Shown: positions 35,439 to 44,658 of the stretch, one piece after another | Numbering within the stretch: position 1 is the first letter of the stretch | Layout of the letters: the number at the start of each line of letters is the position of its first letter | NCBI GenBank assembly: GCA_019429005.1 | Contig: JAHYJR010000002.1 | Coordinates: 1 to 64,000, forward strand | Direction: 5' to 3' | Source: Nanobdellati archaeon | GTDB taxonomy: Archaea > EX4484-52 > GLR71 | DNA length: 64,000 nt | The notes under the pieces: model-generated | Database searches by the model: none | What the model was told of the DNA's origin: nothing | Seen by the model: only the letters and a program-made list of their open reading frames with translations | Made by a program: the position numbers and the translations under genes

Positions 35439-36962
35439 ATGGGAATTGAAGTTAGAAAAGATACAATTGCACAAGATCAATATCTTGATGTTTTTAATTA
35501 TTTGAGTAATAAAACAATTCTTGAGAAATTTGGTTTTAATTCAGTATCATTTATGGATGTTATGCAATTAAATGATCCTTTAAGTGGTATTACTAATTCT
35601 GAAATAATGTCTTGTGATGCCGAATATTTTAAAATAACATCAGATATATTTTTAAATAAAAGCGAAAAAGCTCTTGGAAATGATATTTTAAAAACATTAT
35701 ATGACATAATTCCAGAAGGTATTAATTATGTTTGTAATACAGATTTAAAGAGAGTTCGTATTGCTCAAGCACACATCGGTGAATTCATTTATGATTTAAC
35801 ATTAAGTGCAAATTATAATTATTATGAAAATCCAAATATTAAACCCAATTTAGCGAAAAAAAGTCCTACAATTGAAATATCTTTACAAGGTTCAAAAGAA
35901 ATTTCTATTGAAAATTTAAAAACATCTTTATCAGATATGCTTTATTTAATTGAATCTGTATTAAATCAAAGTTATCAATTAACAGATAATAAAACAGATT
36001 TAGTATTAAGACCAACATTTGATTTTTTTACTGAAAAAGATCTTGATGATACGATGGATTCTGATGATTATATTGATACTAATAATATTATTAAAAAAGA
36101 GCCTAATACAGAGAATCTTCAAAATGAAGACAAATCACCTTTTGGAACTTTAAGTTTTGATGATATTGGTGGTAATGAAGATTTAATTGATTCTATGAAA
36201 GATATTCTTTATCTTTTAGGTAATAAACAATTAAATGATCTTGTTCCAAAAGGCGTCTTATTACACGGCCCGCCTGGAACTGGAAAAACGATGGTTGCAA
36301 AAGCAATGTTAAATGCAGCGTATGATAGGGCAATAATTACAAAAAGTATAAAGACTTCTGATTTTAAAGATATGTGGTATGGTAATACTGAAAAAAAATT
36401 GAAAAAAATATTAGATGATCTTCAAAAAAATCAACCATCTATACTTTTTGTAGATGAAGGTGATAGTATATTTCAATCAAGAATTGATGACACACATTCA
36501 GTAGATAAAGCAATTGTAAATGCACTTTTATCTTATATGGATGGTTCTGATGATAATGCAGGTACTACTATTATAACCACAACAAATCTTAATCCATACA
36601 ATCCCTTATCGTTTGATCCTGCATTTATACGTAGTGGACGATTTAGCACTGAATATATATTTAAGATGGATCCTCCAAATACAGAAGGCCGTAAAAAAAT
36701 CATAGATAAATACATGATACATGAAAAATATTTAGAACGATTAAGTTTTGATATCGATGCAGATTTTATTGCAAAAAAAACAGAAGGTTTTAATGGTTCT
36801 GATATCAGCGAGGTTTTTAATTCATCATTAAGACAAAATTTAAGAAAATCAAGACTTTCAAATAAAGAAGCAATTGATTTGATAACAGAAGAAGATCTTA
36901 TTGCCGCAATAGGTCGAATCAATAAAAAAGCAGTATCTGAAGAAGTTAGCGGTTATATCTAA
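35439..36962 (+). CDS. AAA ATPase with a novel N-terminal domain
   Basis: About 507 residues from ATG 35439 (MGIEVRKD); ATG 35415 is an alternative. The C-terminal 270 residues are one classic AAA module: LSFDDIGGNED, Walker A HGPPGTGKTMVAKA, Walker B ILFVDEGDS (DE intact), sensor 1 TTTNLNP, arginine-finger region RSGRFS and helical lid GFNGSDISEVF. It resembles the CDC48/proteasomal clade. The first about 225 residues, ending in an acidic linker, match nothing I recognise and may select substrates. It stands alone. Confidence 0.85.
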   Translation: MGIEVRKDTIAQDQYLDVFNYLSNKTILEKFGFNSVSFMDVMQLNDPLSGITNSEIMSCDAEYFKITSDIFLNKSEKALGNDILKTLYDIIPEGINYVCNTDLKRVRIAQAHIGEFIYDLTLSANYNYYENPNIKPNLAKKSPTIEISLQGSKEISIENLKTSLSDMLYLIESVLNQSYQLTDNKTDLVLRPTFDFFTEKDLDDTMDSDDYIDTNNIIKKEPNTENLQNEDKSPFGTLSFDDIGGNEDLIDSMKDILYLLGNKQLNDLVPKGVLLHGPPGTGKTMVAKAMLNAAYDRAIITKSIKTSDFKDMWYGNTEKKLKKILDDLQKNQPSILFVDEGDSIFQSRIDDTHSVDKAIVNALLSYMDGSDDNAGTTIITTTNLNPYNPLSFDPAFIRSGRFSTEYIFKMDPPNTEGRKKIIDKYMIHEKYLERLSFDIDADFIAKKTEGFNGSDISEVFNSSLRQNLRKSRLSNKEAIDLITEEDLIAAIGRINKKAVSEEVSGYI

Positions 36963-36975
36963 AATTTTTAATACG

Positions 36976-37027
36976 GTTAGATATTATAATATATTATATT
37001 TGAGTTAGATATTATAATATATTATAT
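36976..37027. repeat. Tandem 28-bp-spaced AT-rich duplication
   Basis: Two identical 24-bp copies beginning GTTAGATATTATAATATATT (36976-36999, 37004-37027) in the gap between the convergent AAA ATPase and dCMP deaminase genes. Confidence 0.85.
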
Positions 37028-37085
37028 AAAAAGATTATATATTATATATAAACAATTATGAAATTAAACTCTTTAAAAATAATAT

Positions 37086-37568
37086 TTATTTTTTTTTGCC
37101 GTCAAGATATATTACTTCAACACCCGCATCTTTAAAGAATTCGGATGATATATCATTATCAGCATATCCTTGCTTATAAAATACACTTTTTATACCTGCG
37201 TTGATTATCATTTTAGTACACAGAATACAAGGTGAATGCGTACAATATAATGTGGCACCATCTGTACTAACACCATGTGATGCGGCTTGTATAATTGCAT
37301 TCTGTTCTGCATGAACGGCTCTACATGTTTCATGCATAGTTCCTGATGGAATCTTCTTCTGTATTCTTATGCAACCTATATCTGTGCAATGTTTAAGTCC
37401 TTTTGGAGCACCATTGTATCCTGTTGAAATTATATGATTGTTTTTTACAATGACTGCACCAACAGTTTGTCTTAAACAGGTTGTTCTTTTAGCAACAACT
37501 GATGCTATTTCCATATAATAGTCATCCTTTGTAGGTCGCTTTTGTTTAGTTGTAGTACTTTCAACCAT
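37086..37568 (-). CDS. dCMP deaminase (cytidine/deoxycytidylate deaminase family)
   Basis: About 160 residues. The zinc site is complete: CRAVHAEQNAI (HAE) and THSPCILCTKM (PCxxC). TVGAVIVKNNHIISTGYNGAP is the substrate-side segment typical of dCMP deaminases. Together with the Dcd-like protein elsewhere in the window it would feed dUMP for thymidylate synthesis. ATG 37568 (MVEST) is chosen; GTG 37583 and ATG 37577 are alternatives. Confidence 0.92.
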   Translation of the reverse strand: MVESTTTKQKRPTKDDYYMEIASVVAKRTTCLRQTVGAVIVKNNHIISTGYNGAPKGLKHCTDIGCIRIQKKIPSGTMHETCRAVHAEQNAIIQAASHGVSTDGATLYCTHSPCILCTKMIINAGIKSVFYKQGYADNDISSEFFKDAGVEVIYLDGKKK

Positions 37569-37617
37569 TTTAATCATACACACACATTTAGATAAATTTA
37601 AATTTTAAAAAAGAAAA

Positions 37618-37640
37618 ATCTAGATTTTAATCATCTAGAT
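37618..37640 (-). terminator. Hairpin at the end of the DUF1512 gene
   Basis: Two ATCTAGAT arms with a 7-nt loop lie over the stop codon at 37627-37629. TTTTTCTTTTTT follows on the minus strand. Confidence 0.65.
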
Positions 37641-39096
37641 CTTTTCCTTTATGCTTCTTCTTTTCCTCTGCATACTTATCCCAATCACCTTTCAAAAGCT
37701 TAGGAAGATTTAGTATAGCTTTCTTATTATTATCTACGCCAACAGTATTTCCAACACCTATAAGAAGTATCTTTTTATGTTTAGATTCTTCAATTAGCTT
37801 TTCAACTTCAATCCTTGTAGGTTCAAGAGCTTTATAGATTTTTTCATTCATTGGTATTGATGCTTCACTTATTCCTTGCTTGATGATAAGACCGTCTACT
37901 TCCATATTATATTTAGTCAATACAGCTTCAATCTTGAATTTATGAACACCGAAAGGACTCATTGCAATACCTACACCAGATGCGACACTTCCTGTTATCT
38001 CGCCTTCAAGTTTCTGTGATGCATCAACTGTTATGATATATTTGATCTTTTCTTTCTTAACAAGCTTTTCGACAGCACTGCTGTAATTACCAAGTCTAGA
38101 ACCTGGTCCTTTTGATTTCATTACAAATACTGTTTTTTTTACAATAGTCTCTTTACTTACGATTATATCTTCTGCAAGTTCTTCACCATTCTTTGTTTTA
38201 AATGATGCTGCAACAAGAGGACCAATTGAATCACCTATAGGAACACCATCAACAAATGCTTTTGTTGCCTTAACATTTGCTTTTGCCATCTTCATAATCA
38301 TAGGTATTTGCATCTGTAATATCATTGCAAACTGAAGATTATGCATCTTTTTAGTAAGGATAATCATATGCCTTACAATTTTAAACAACTGAACTGTTGA
38401 CATTGCACCTTTAAGACCCATATTGAAATTAGCCTTATCTTCTTTTGCAGCATTAGGTGCAATCTCATTTACAAATTTATTTATTCTTCGCTCAGAGTTG
38501 TTTATAATAACATCAACTTTATCGATGATACCATATGGATCTGTATCAACAGGAGTAGACACAAAGAAATCCATAAAGCCTTTCAATTTATCTTTGACTT
38601 CTTTAGTTGGTTTCTTATTCATCTTCTTTAATACTATAGCTTCAGATTTTTTTGCATATTCTTCTAATTTTTTAAGTTCTGTCTCAAGCTGGTATGTCAT
38701 CTGCCAGATATATATTTTAGGATAAAACATGAAAAATACTATGAAAAACAAAAAGGATAACATAGAATTATTAGATTTTGCTTTTGTAGTTCCAATTTGA
38801 CATGAAATTTTTCCATCAGAATCTTGTATTGAAACACATATTTGAGGATTCTTTAAAGCGGAACCAACTTCATAATAACAATCTTGCACCATATCAGCAC
38901 CAAGCTCGGCACAAATACTTGCATCATTACTATTTATTGCAACAACAGTCACACAAGATTTCTCTTCATATGCAGTAAGACTGCTACAAGATGAAACATC
39001 TTTATTGTTTGATAACATATGTTCCGGTATCGTTAAACATCCACTTGTAAAAACAAGTAAGATAAGTAGAAATATTGACAGATTTTTCATATTCAT
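37627..39096 (-). CDS. DUF1512-like membrane protein with N-terminal Cys-rich exported domain
   Basis: 489 residues. The start is a lipoprotein-like signal (FLLILLVFTSGCLTIP). A cysteine-rich outside module of repeating D-A-S-I-C/Q-D-C-Y pattern follows (about 36-105), then one membrane helix (SMLSFLFFIVFFMFYPK). The cytosolic remainder matches the archaeal DUF1512 pattern: FFVSTPVDTDPYGIIDKVD, GVPIGDSIGPLVAASF and VDASQKLEGE. DUF1512 proteins are membrane-associated and of unknown function. The fused Cys-rich ectodomain suggests an outside-in link (inference). Confidence 0.7.
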   Translation of the reverse strand: MNMKNLSIFLLILLVFTSGCLTIPEHMLSNNKDVSSCSSLTAYEEKSCVTVVAINSNDASICAELGADMVQDCYYEVGSALKNPQICVSIQDSDGKISCQIGTTKAKSNNSMLSFLFFIVFFMFYPKIYIWQMTYQLETELKKLEEYAKKSEAIVLKKMNKKPTKEVKDKLKGFMDFFVSTPVDTDPYGIIDKVDVIINNSERRINKFVNEIAPNAAKEDKANFNMGLKGAMSTVQLFKIVRHMIILTKKMHNLQFAMILQMQIPMIMKMAKANVKATKAFVDGVPIGDSIGPLVAASFKTKNGEELAEDIIVSKETIVKKTVFVMKSKGPGSRLGNYSSAVEKLVKKEKIKYIITVDASQKLEGEITGSVASGVGIAMSPFGVHKFKIEAVLTKYNMEVDGLIIKQGISEASIPMNEKIYKALEPTRIEVEKLIEESKHKKILLIGVGNTVGVDNNKKAILNLPKLLKGDWDKYAEEKKKHKGKDLDD

Positions 39097-39320
39097 TAAA
39101 ATTACACCTTAGGTTTATAGATGAAGTACTAATAATTTTTACTAGTAGATTTATATATATATATATTTAGTTTAGACACAAAAAAACGAAAAAATGAATG
39201 TTATATTAACAAAAGATCTTTAACAAAATTTGAAAAGTAATATGAATATTAAATGATTATAAAATAATTTTAAATTATATTTTTATTAAATTATATTTTT
39301 TAAAAAAAGAAAAAAAGTTA

Positions 39321-39338
39321 AGAGACTTAAATGTCTCT
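39321..39338 (-). terminator. Hairpin at the end of the histone-fold gene
   Basis: AGAGAC/GTCTCT stem with a 6-nt loop that contains the TAA stop (39327-39329). A long T-rich run follows on the minus strand. Confidence 0.75.
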
Positions 39339-39494
39339 TGACTTTATTGTTTTTCGACCATTTGCTTTTGCTCTTTCAACTGCTTTCTTAACAATCTCTT
39401 CAACAACAGCAGAAAGTGAATCATCTGCGTCAGCGGAAAAACTCATATCCTGGGCTTTTGCCAATTCTCTAACTTTGCTTTTTACAATCAACAT
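39327..39494 (-). CDS. Small histone-fold DNA-binding protein
   Basis: 55 residues. The sequence has the archaeal small histone-fold pattern: VKSKVRELAK, then a long amphipathic middle helix (SLSAVVEEIVKKAVERAKAN), then GRKTIKSRDI, where R-K-T precedes the last short helix as in histones. This compact form resembles the archaeal histone-like proteins related to DUF1931 rather than HMf (about 67 residues). GTGAT lies 5 nt before the ATG and a hairpin ends the gene. It probably binds DNA; whether it compacts or regulates is unknown. Confidence 0.82.
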   Translation of the reverse strand: MLIVKSKVRELAKAQDMSFSADADDSLSAVVEEIVKKAVERAKANGRKTIKSRDI

Positions 39495-39686
39495 AGTTTA
39501 TCACGTTTTTTATATTTGCTTTTAAATGTGTATTTTCATTTGTTTTAAAGCTTTTTTTAATTTGTAATATACAGTTAAATACTTTTTGGTGAATCCACTA
39601 AGTGATAGTATACAGTTTAACGTTGTTTTTATATGTTTTAAGGCATTTTCATTTAATATTTATTTTTCATTAAATATTATAATACC

Positions 39687-39696
39687 TTTATATATT
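39687..39696 (+). promoter_or_regulatory. TATA box of mntP
   Basis: TTTATATATT lies 20-29 bp before the ATG at 39716, implying a leaderless or nearly leaderless message. No yybP-ykoY (Mn2+) riboswitch core was seen. Confidence 0.45.
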
Positions 39697-39715
39697 ACAA
39701 AAGTAATTAATATTA

Positions 39716-40264
39716 ATGGATATCCTAACATCAATTCTTGTAGGAATCGGTCTTTCAATGGATTGTTTAGGTATATCTGTATGTATAAGTAGTATTAACA
39801 AAATAACACTTAAAGATTATATAAGAATCCCTTTATATTTCAGCATATCTCATTTCATTATGATTTTCGCAGGTTTATATTCAGGCAATTATTTTCATAA
39901 ATATATCGTTGTTGTTGATCATTGGATTGCATTTTTTCTTTTATTTTCAATTGGAGTAAAAATCATATATGATTCTCTAAAGAAAGACGATATAATTCCA
40001 GATATGACATCACATATTAAACTAATTATGTTTTCTTTTGCAACAAGTCTTGATGCAATGGCTGTGGGTTTTGCATTTAGTCTAATAAATGGATCTTTGA
40101 TGGTACCTGCTATAATTATAAGCATTATTGTTATGATTATAACTTTAATTGGCCTCAGACTAGGAAAAAATATCGGTAATCTTGAAGTAAATTATGCCGG
40201 GATTTTTGGAGGTCTAATTCTTATTGTAATAAGCCTTAAAATCTTACTAACACACCTGTTTTGA
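39716..40264 (+). CDS. mntP: Manganese efflux pump MntP
   Basis: 182 residues, six membrane helices. The two internal repeats each carry the family signature: IGLSMDCLGISV near residue 10 and FATSLDAMAVGFAF near 105. The conserved Asp in each helps carry Mn2+ across the membrane. The C-terminal NYAGIFGGLILI helix is also typical. It stands alone with its own TATA box. Confidence 0.88.
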   Translation: MDILTSILVGIGLSMDCLGISVCISSINKITLKDYIRIPLYFSISHFIMIFAGLYSGNYFHKYIVVVDHWIAFFLLFSIGVKIIYDSLKKDDIIPDMTSHIKLIMFSFATSLDAMAVGFAFSLINGSLMVPAIIISIIVMIITLIGLRLGKNIGNLEVNYAGIFGGLILIVISLKILLTHLF

Positions 40265-40346
40265 ATACAAGTAAATTATAAGATATTTTATTTTAGACAA
40301 CTCCTATTACAAAAATATTTAAATTCAGATAAATCAAATTATCTTT

Positions 40347-41014
40347 ATGCAAGAAATCGATTTGAATCAAATTTGTGAAAAATACTCCCCATCAGAAAAA
40401 AAGGTATTCTTTTGCTTAAAGACACAGATACATTGATTTTTTGTCCAGGCATCAGAACATGCGGATTTGCAGAAATAAAAATGGCTCTTAAAAATAAGAA
40501 ATGTCAAATAATTGCAACCACAATAGACACAAAAGGATTCAAAGAAACAAAAAAAATAATTGAGAAAACAGAATTATCAAATAGGATACATATAAAAATT
40601 GAAGATGTTACTAAACCGCTGCCTTATAATAATAAATACTTTGACTATATATATGCTAGATTAATTCTCCATTATTTAACAAAACAAGAACTTGATAAGA
40701 CACTTAAGGAATTTTACAGAGTGTTGAAACCTGAAGGAATACTTTTTATAGTTGTAAGAAAGAAAGACTGTGAAGTTAATAAACATAATTTTGAATATGA
40801 TAGTAATACTAAAATGACCACATATAAGTTCATAAATTCAGATAAAAAATCCACACCAATACAAATTTCAAGATATTTTCACACAAAAAATTCCATTTCT
40901 GATCATCTAAAAACTGCAGGTTTCAATATAGAATAAATTAGAAAATATAAAGAACAATTATTTAGTGATTATTTGAGAACTATACCTTCTCAAAAAAAAT
41001 CATCAATAATTTAA
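40347..41014 (+). pseudogene. SAM-dependent methyltransferase, frameshifted and with a late stop
   Basis: ATG 40347 encodes MQEIDLNQICEKYSPSEKK and then leaves frame at a seven-A run (40396-40402). One extra base would join it to the second frame, LLLKDTDTLIFCPGIRTCGF. The class I methyltransferase body follows, with YFDYIYARLILHYL and FYRVLKPEGILFIVV. TAA at 40934-40936 then splits the C-terminus; the same frame continues RKYKEQLFSDYLRTIPSQKKS to 41012-41014. Two independent lesions point to a pseudogene, although the core (40412-40936) could still be translated from TTG. Confidence 0.75.
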
Positions 41015-41055
41015 TTGCTGGCTAAAAAATAATCCGATAAACAACAAAACAAAAA

Positions 41056-43485
41056 TCACATATCAAATCCAAGTTTGATATCATAACCATTGCATTCTAT
41101 ATCACAATCATCTTTAAACTCAAGAGTTTCAGCTTTAACTGTATTTTGTATATCTTCAGATACAGTATCAATCAAATCTTTTAGTTCATCACTACAAGAG
41201 ATTCTTATCTTTTTTATAGGCTGATTCATAGACACATTTTGTATTGACTTGTATTTTCTTACAGCCCCAATTATGGAACAAGCTATATCACCAGATTTTT
41301 CAGATGTTTTATCAATAAGATCTTTTTCAATTTCAGGCCAAGCAGTTATATGCACACTTTCAGATTTTTCGTTTTCTTTGAAAAATATCTGATAAATCTC
41401 TTCAGAAATATAGGGTGTAATTGGTGCAATCAATTTAACACACGCAAGAAGAACTTTGTAAAGTGTATAATGTGCTGATTCTTTTGAACCTTTAGGATAT
41501 TTATCAGGATTATATAATCTATCTTTTGCAATCTCAAGATAGTTATCACATAAATCTTGCCAGAAAAAGTTCTCAAACGCTCTTTTTGACTTTGAATATT
41601 GATATTCATCAAAAGCTTCAGTACACGTCTTAATTGTATCTGTCATCTTTGAAAGTATCCATTTATCAATAGTATTGGTTACCTTAATTTTTTTAGGTTT
41701 ATAATCTTCAAGATGTATAAATGCAAACTTAGACGCATTCCACATCTTTGTTACAAACTTGAGACCTGTTTTGATATCTTTCTCTTGATAAGACATATCA
41801 TCTCCAAGCTTAGATTCAGATGCCCAGAAACGTAACGCATCAGCAGGATACTTTTGAAGGACTGTAGATGGTTCAATTACATTTCCTTTTGATTTTGACA
41901 TTTTTTTTCCGTGTGAATCTAGTGCAAATCCACTTATCATAGTATTTTTCCAAGGTATGTTATTTTCATGGAACATACTTTTTACAACAGTATTGAATAG
42001 CCATAATGTTATTATATCATGTGCTTGAGTTCGCAGGTCCATAGGGAATAATTTTTTCATAGCATCTTTATCATCAATAAGACCTATTGCAATCTGTGGT
42101 GTAAGTGTTGAAGTTGCCCATGTGTTCATCACATCACGATCAGGTTCAAAATCGGAGCTACCACATTTACATTTGTTTTTAGGTTTATCTGTTAAGGGAT
42201 CAACAGGTAATTGACTTTCATCTGCTACGTTTATTTCTCCACATTTTTTACAGTACCATACGGGGAAGGGTATACCAAAACTTCTTTGCATAGATATACA
42301 CCAATCCCATTGAAGACCATTAATCCAATTATCATATCTTGTTCGCATATATTCTGGATACCAATTTATCTTTTTTCCAGCATCAATAAATTCTTTTTTA
42401 AGATCAAGATATTTGATAAACCATTGGCTTGTCTTTAATATTTCAATTTCAGTATCACATCTTTCATGTACATTAACACTATGTGTTATCTTTTTAGAAC
42501 TTTTGAGTATTCCCGCTTTCTCAAGGTCTTCAATTATAATTTTTCTAGCTTCTTTTATTTGCATACCTTCATATTTTCCAGCAATTTTAGTCATTTTTCC
42601 ATCTTTAGTTATTGCAACCCTAAGTGGAAGTTTATGAGCCTTAAACCATTCAATATCAGTCTGGTCACCAAAAGTACAGCACATAACAAGACCTGTACCT
42701 TTTTCAGGATCAACACGTTCATCAAGTAAAACAGTCACATCATGTCCAAATATAGGTACTTTAGCTGTGGTGCCTTCAAGTTTTTTATATCGTTTATCAT
42801 CAGGATGTGCAAAAAGTGCAACGCAAGCAGGAAGTAATTCAGGTCGTGTTGTGCTTATTATAGCATCTTTACCATCTTTAAGGGTAAATGCAAGATCATT
42901 AAAACTACTATCAAGTTCCTTATCTTGAAGCTCAATCTGTGCAATTGCAGTCTGACATGTAGGACACCATATATAAGGTGCTTCCATTCGATATTCTCGT
43001 CCCATTTTATAAAGATCAATAAAAGATTTCTGTGATATTTTTTGCGAATGTAAATCTATTGTAGAATAAGAAAGTGACCAATCTGCAGATATACCTATAT
43101 TTTTCCAACCTTGTATAAAAGCATCACGAAGTTCATTGATTGTTGAATGACAAAGTTTTACAAAATCACCTCTTTCCATTTTAGAGGATTTTACATTTTT
43201 CATTTTTTCAACAAGTTTTGCTGTAGGAAGTCCATTATCATCTGTTCCAAAAGGGAAAAATACACTAAAACCTCTCATTCTTTTGTATCTTGCGATAAAA
43301 TCCATTTGTGAAAAAGAGAATGCATGACCCATATGCATATTTCCAGACATTGTAGGTGGTGGAGAATCAATTGAATATATCTTTTTTGAATTTATATCAA
43401 ATTTATATATCTCTTTTTTATTCCATTTATCATTGATTCTATTTTCAGCATCTTGCCATTCATATTTATTAGGAATTTCTCGCAT
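41056..43485 (-). CDS. valS: Valyl-tRNA synthetase
   Basis: About 809 residues, the compact archaeal form. PPPTMSGNMHMGHAF holds the HIGH motif and GKKMSKSKGN the KMSKS motif (about 525). The CP1 editing domain has STTRPELLPACVALFAHP. Zn-knuckle cysteines occur in WCPTC and in CKKCGEIN with CKCGSSD. NYLEIAKDRLY is in the anticodon-binding domain. GTGAT lies 4 nt before ATG 43485; the GTG at 43494 that extends the frame is that motif. Flanked by AT-rich spacers; no operon partner. Confidence 0.96.
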   Translation of the reverse strand: MREIPNKYEWQDAENRINDKWNKKEIYKFDINSKKIYSIDSPPPTMSGNMHMGHAFSFSQMDFIARYKRMRGFSVFFPFGTDDNGLPTAKLVEKMKNVKSSKMERGDFVKLCHSTINELRDAFIQGWKNIGISADWSLSYSTIDLHSQKISQKSFIDLYKMGREYRMEAPYIWCPTCQTAIAQIELQDKELDSSFNDLAFTLKDGKDAIISTTRPELLPACVALFAHPDDKRYKKLEGTTAKVPIFGHDVTVLLDERVDPEKGTGLVMCCTFGDQTDIEWFKAHKLPLRVAITKDGKMTKIAGKYEGMQIKEARKIIIEDLEKAGILKSSKKITHSVNVHERCDTEIEILKTSQWFIKYLDLKKEFIDAGKKINWYPEYMRTRYDNWINGLQWDWCISMQRSFGIPFPVWYCKKCGEINVADESQLPVDPLTDKPKNKCKCGSSDFEPDRDVMNTWATSTLTPQIAIGLIDDKDAMKKLFPMDLRTQAHDIITLWLFNTVVKSMFHENNIPWKNTMISGFALDSHGKKMSKSKGNVIEPSTVLQKYPADALRFWASESKLGDDMSYQEKDIKTGLKFVTKMWNASKFAFIHLEDYKPKKIKVTNTIDKWILSKMTDTIKTCTEAFDEYQYSKSKRAFENFFWQDLCDNYLEIAKDRLYNPDKYPKGSKESAHYTLYKVLLACVKLIAPITPYISEEIYQIFFKENEKSESVHITAWPEIEKDLIDKTSEKSGDIACSIIGAVRKYKSIQNVSMNQPIKKIRISCSDELKDLIDTVSEDIQNTVKAETLEFKDDCDIECNGYDIKLGFDM

Positions 43486-43600
43486 AAATATCACGTTTTA
43501 TAATTTTTAGATATTTAATCATATAAATCTACTTATTTTTTTGTGTTTTATAGAAAGATATTTAAACGCTTGGTTTAAATAACTATTATGTAGTGATATC

Positions 43601-44620
43601 ATGACATATTTATATCCTAGTTATGGAGAATCCCTTGATTTTCCAACAGATTTTGATGATAGATTAGATATTGTCTTATCAATTATAAATACAGAATCAA
43701 AATCTGCAATTCATGGATTTTGTTTAGATAATATTCCCAAAACAAAAGCTGAAATAAGAAATATTGCAAAAGATTATATGACAAACACTTCATCACTTCC
43801 AGACCCATCAACATTTGGAGAATATTGTAATTTTTTCTTTGAAAAAGGATCAGTTTCTAAAAGTAATATTTATTCAAAACCTAAAAAACAACCTAAGAAT
43901 AAATTTAAATTATCTGAAGAAGGTTATAAATATATCAAACCATTATCACAATTTTCACTTAAATATGCCGTTGATAATAATCTTAGTATGCAAGATATTT
44001 TTGGACAGACAAGTTCTAAAGGCTCTGGAAGCAGTCCATTTTATACTGGAATAATATTGCTTGAACTTAATCAAAAGGATAATATAAGTATTCATGACAT
44101 AAAAAATAATGTTAAAGTATATACAATTAATATAAGTAAACATCTTAAACGTCTTGAAAATTGTGGTTTTGTTGACTATGAATCTGTTTTTTCAGAAACA
44201 TCAAATTGGTCTGAACAAGATATTAAAGCAAAATATATACCTTGCGAAATACAATCAAATGTAATATTAACAGATAAAGGTCGCCAATTTATTGAAGAGT
44301 ATCTTAAACCAGTATATCAATTCATAAGTGATTCGGATTACGATATTGTTAATGATACAATTAAGGACATAGACCCTTATGCATATATTTCAAAAGGTTT
44401 CGAATTATATAAAAAGGCATCACCAAGATCTAAAGCTGAATCTTGTGAAACAATCCAAAATAAAATTCTTGAAATTTTAAAAAATGGCGAAGTTAGAAAA
44501 AAGGATATCGATTCAATTCTAGAAAAAAAAGACACATCAAAATATCTTAAACCCTTATTTGAGAATGGTATTCTCAACAAACGAAAATCAGGACTTGCTG
44601 TATTTTATTCTATTTTATAA
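43601..44620 (+). CDS. Multi-wHTH transcriptional regulator-like protein
   Basis: 339 residues, soluble. At least two winged-helix segments are visible. One runs from ISIHDIKNNVKVYTINISKHLKRLENCGF to VILTDKGRQFIEEYL (about 165-240). A second is at the C-terminus (CETIQNKILEILKNGEVRKKDID to YLKPLFENGIL, about 285-335). The N-terminal about 75 residues may hold another. A GTGAT motif sits 3 nt before ATG, with an ATTTAAAC element 40 bp upstream. Target unknown. Confidence 0.65.
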   Translation: MTYLYPSYGESLDFPTDFDDRLDIVLSIINTESKSAIHGFCLDNIPKTKAEIRNIAKDYMTNTSSLPDPSTFGEYCNFFFEKGSVSKSNIYSKPKKQPKNKFKLSEEGYKYIKPLSQFSLKYAVDNNLSMQDIFGQTSSKGSGSSPFYTGIILLELNQKDNISIHDIKNNVKVYTINISKHLKRLENCGFVDYESVFSETSNWSEQDIKAKYIPCEIQSNVILTDKGRQFIEEYLKPVYQFISDSDYDIVNDTIKDIDPYAYISKGFELYKKASPRSKAESCETIQNKILEILKNGEVRKKDIDSILEKKDTSKYLKPLFENGILNKRKSGLAVFYSIL

Positions 44621-44658
44621 AATTAAAATACAATTTTAAAATAAAAATAACAAAAAAT

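Noticed and set aside
39331-39525. Plus-strand 64-residue frame at this site
   Set aside because: It is the antisense of the histone-fold gene, which has clear motifs, a GTGAT site and a terminator.
39540-39715. Mn2+-sensing yybP-ykoY riboswitch before mntP
   Set aside because: No conserved riboswitch core was found and the TATA box lies so close to the ATG that the message should be leaderless.
40412-40936. Intact shorter methyltransferase starting at TTG
   Set aside because: Both ends of the family fold lie outside this frame and can be found next to it in shifted or interrupted form, so the gene is better described as broken.
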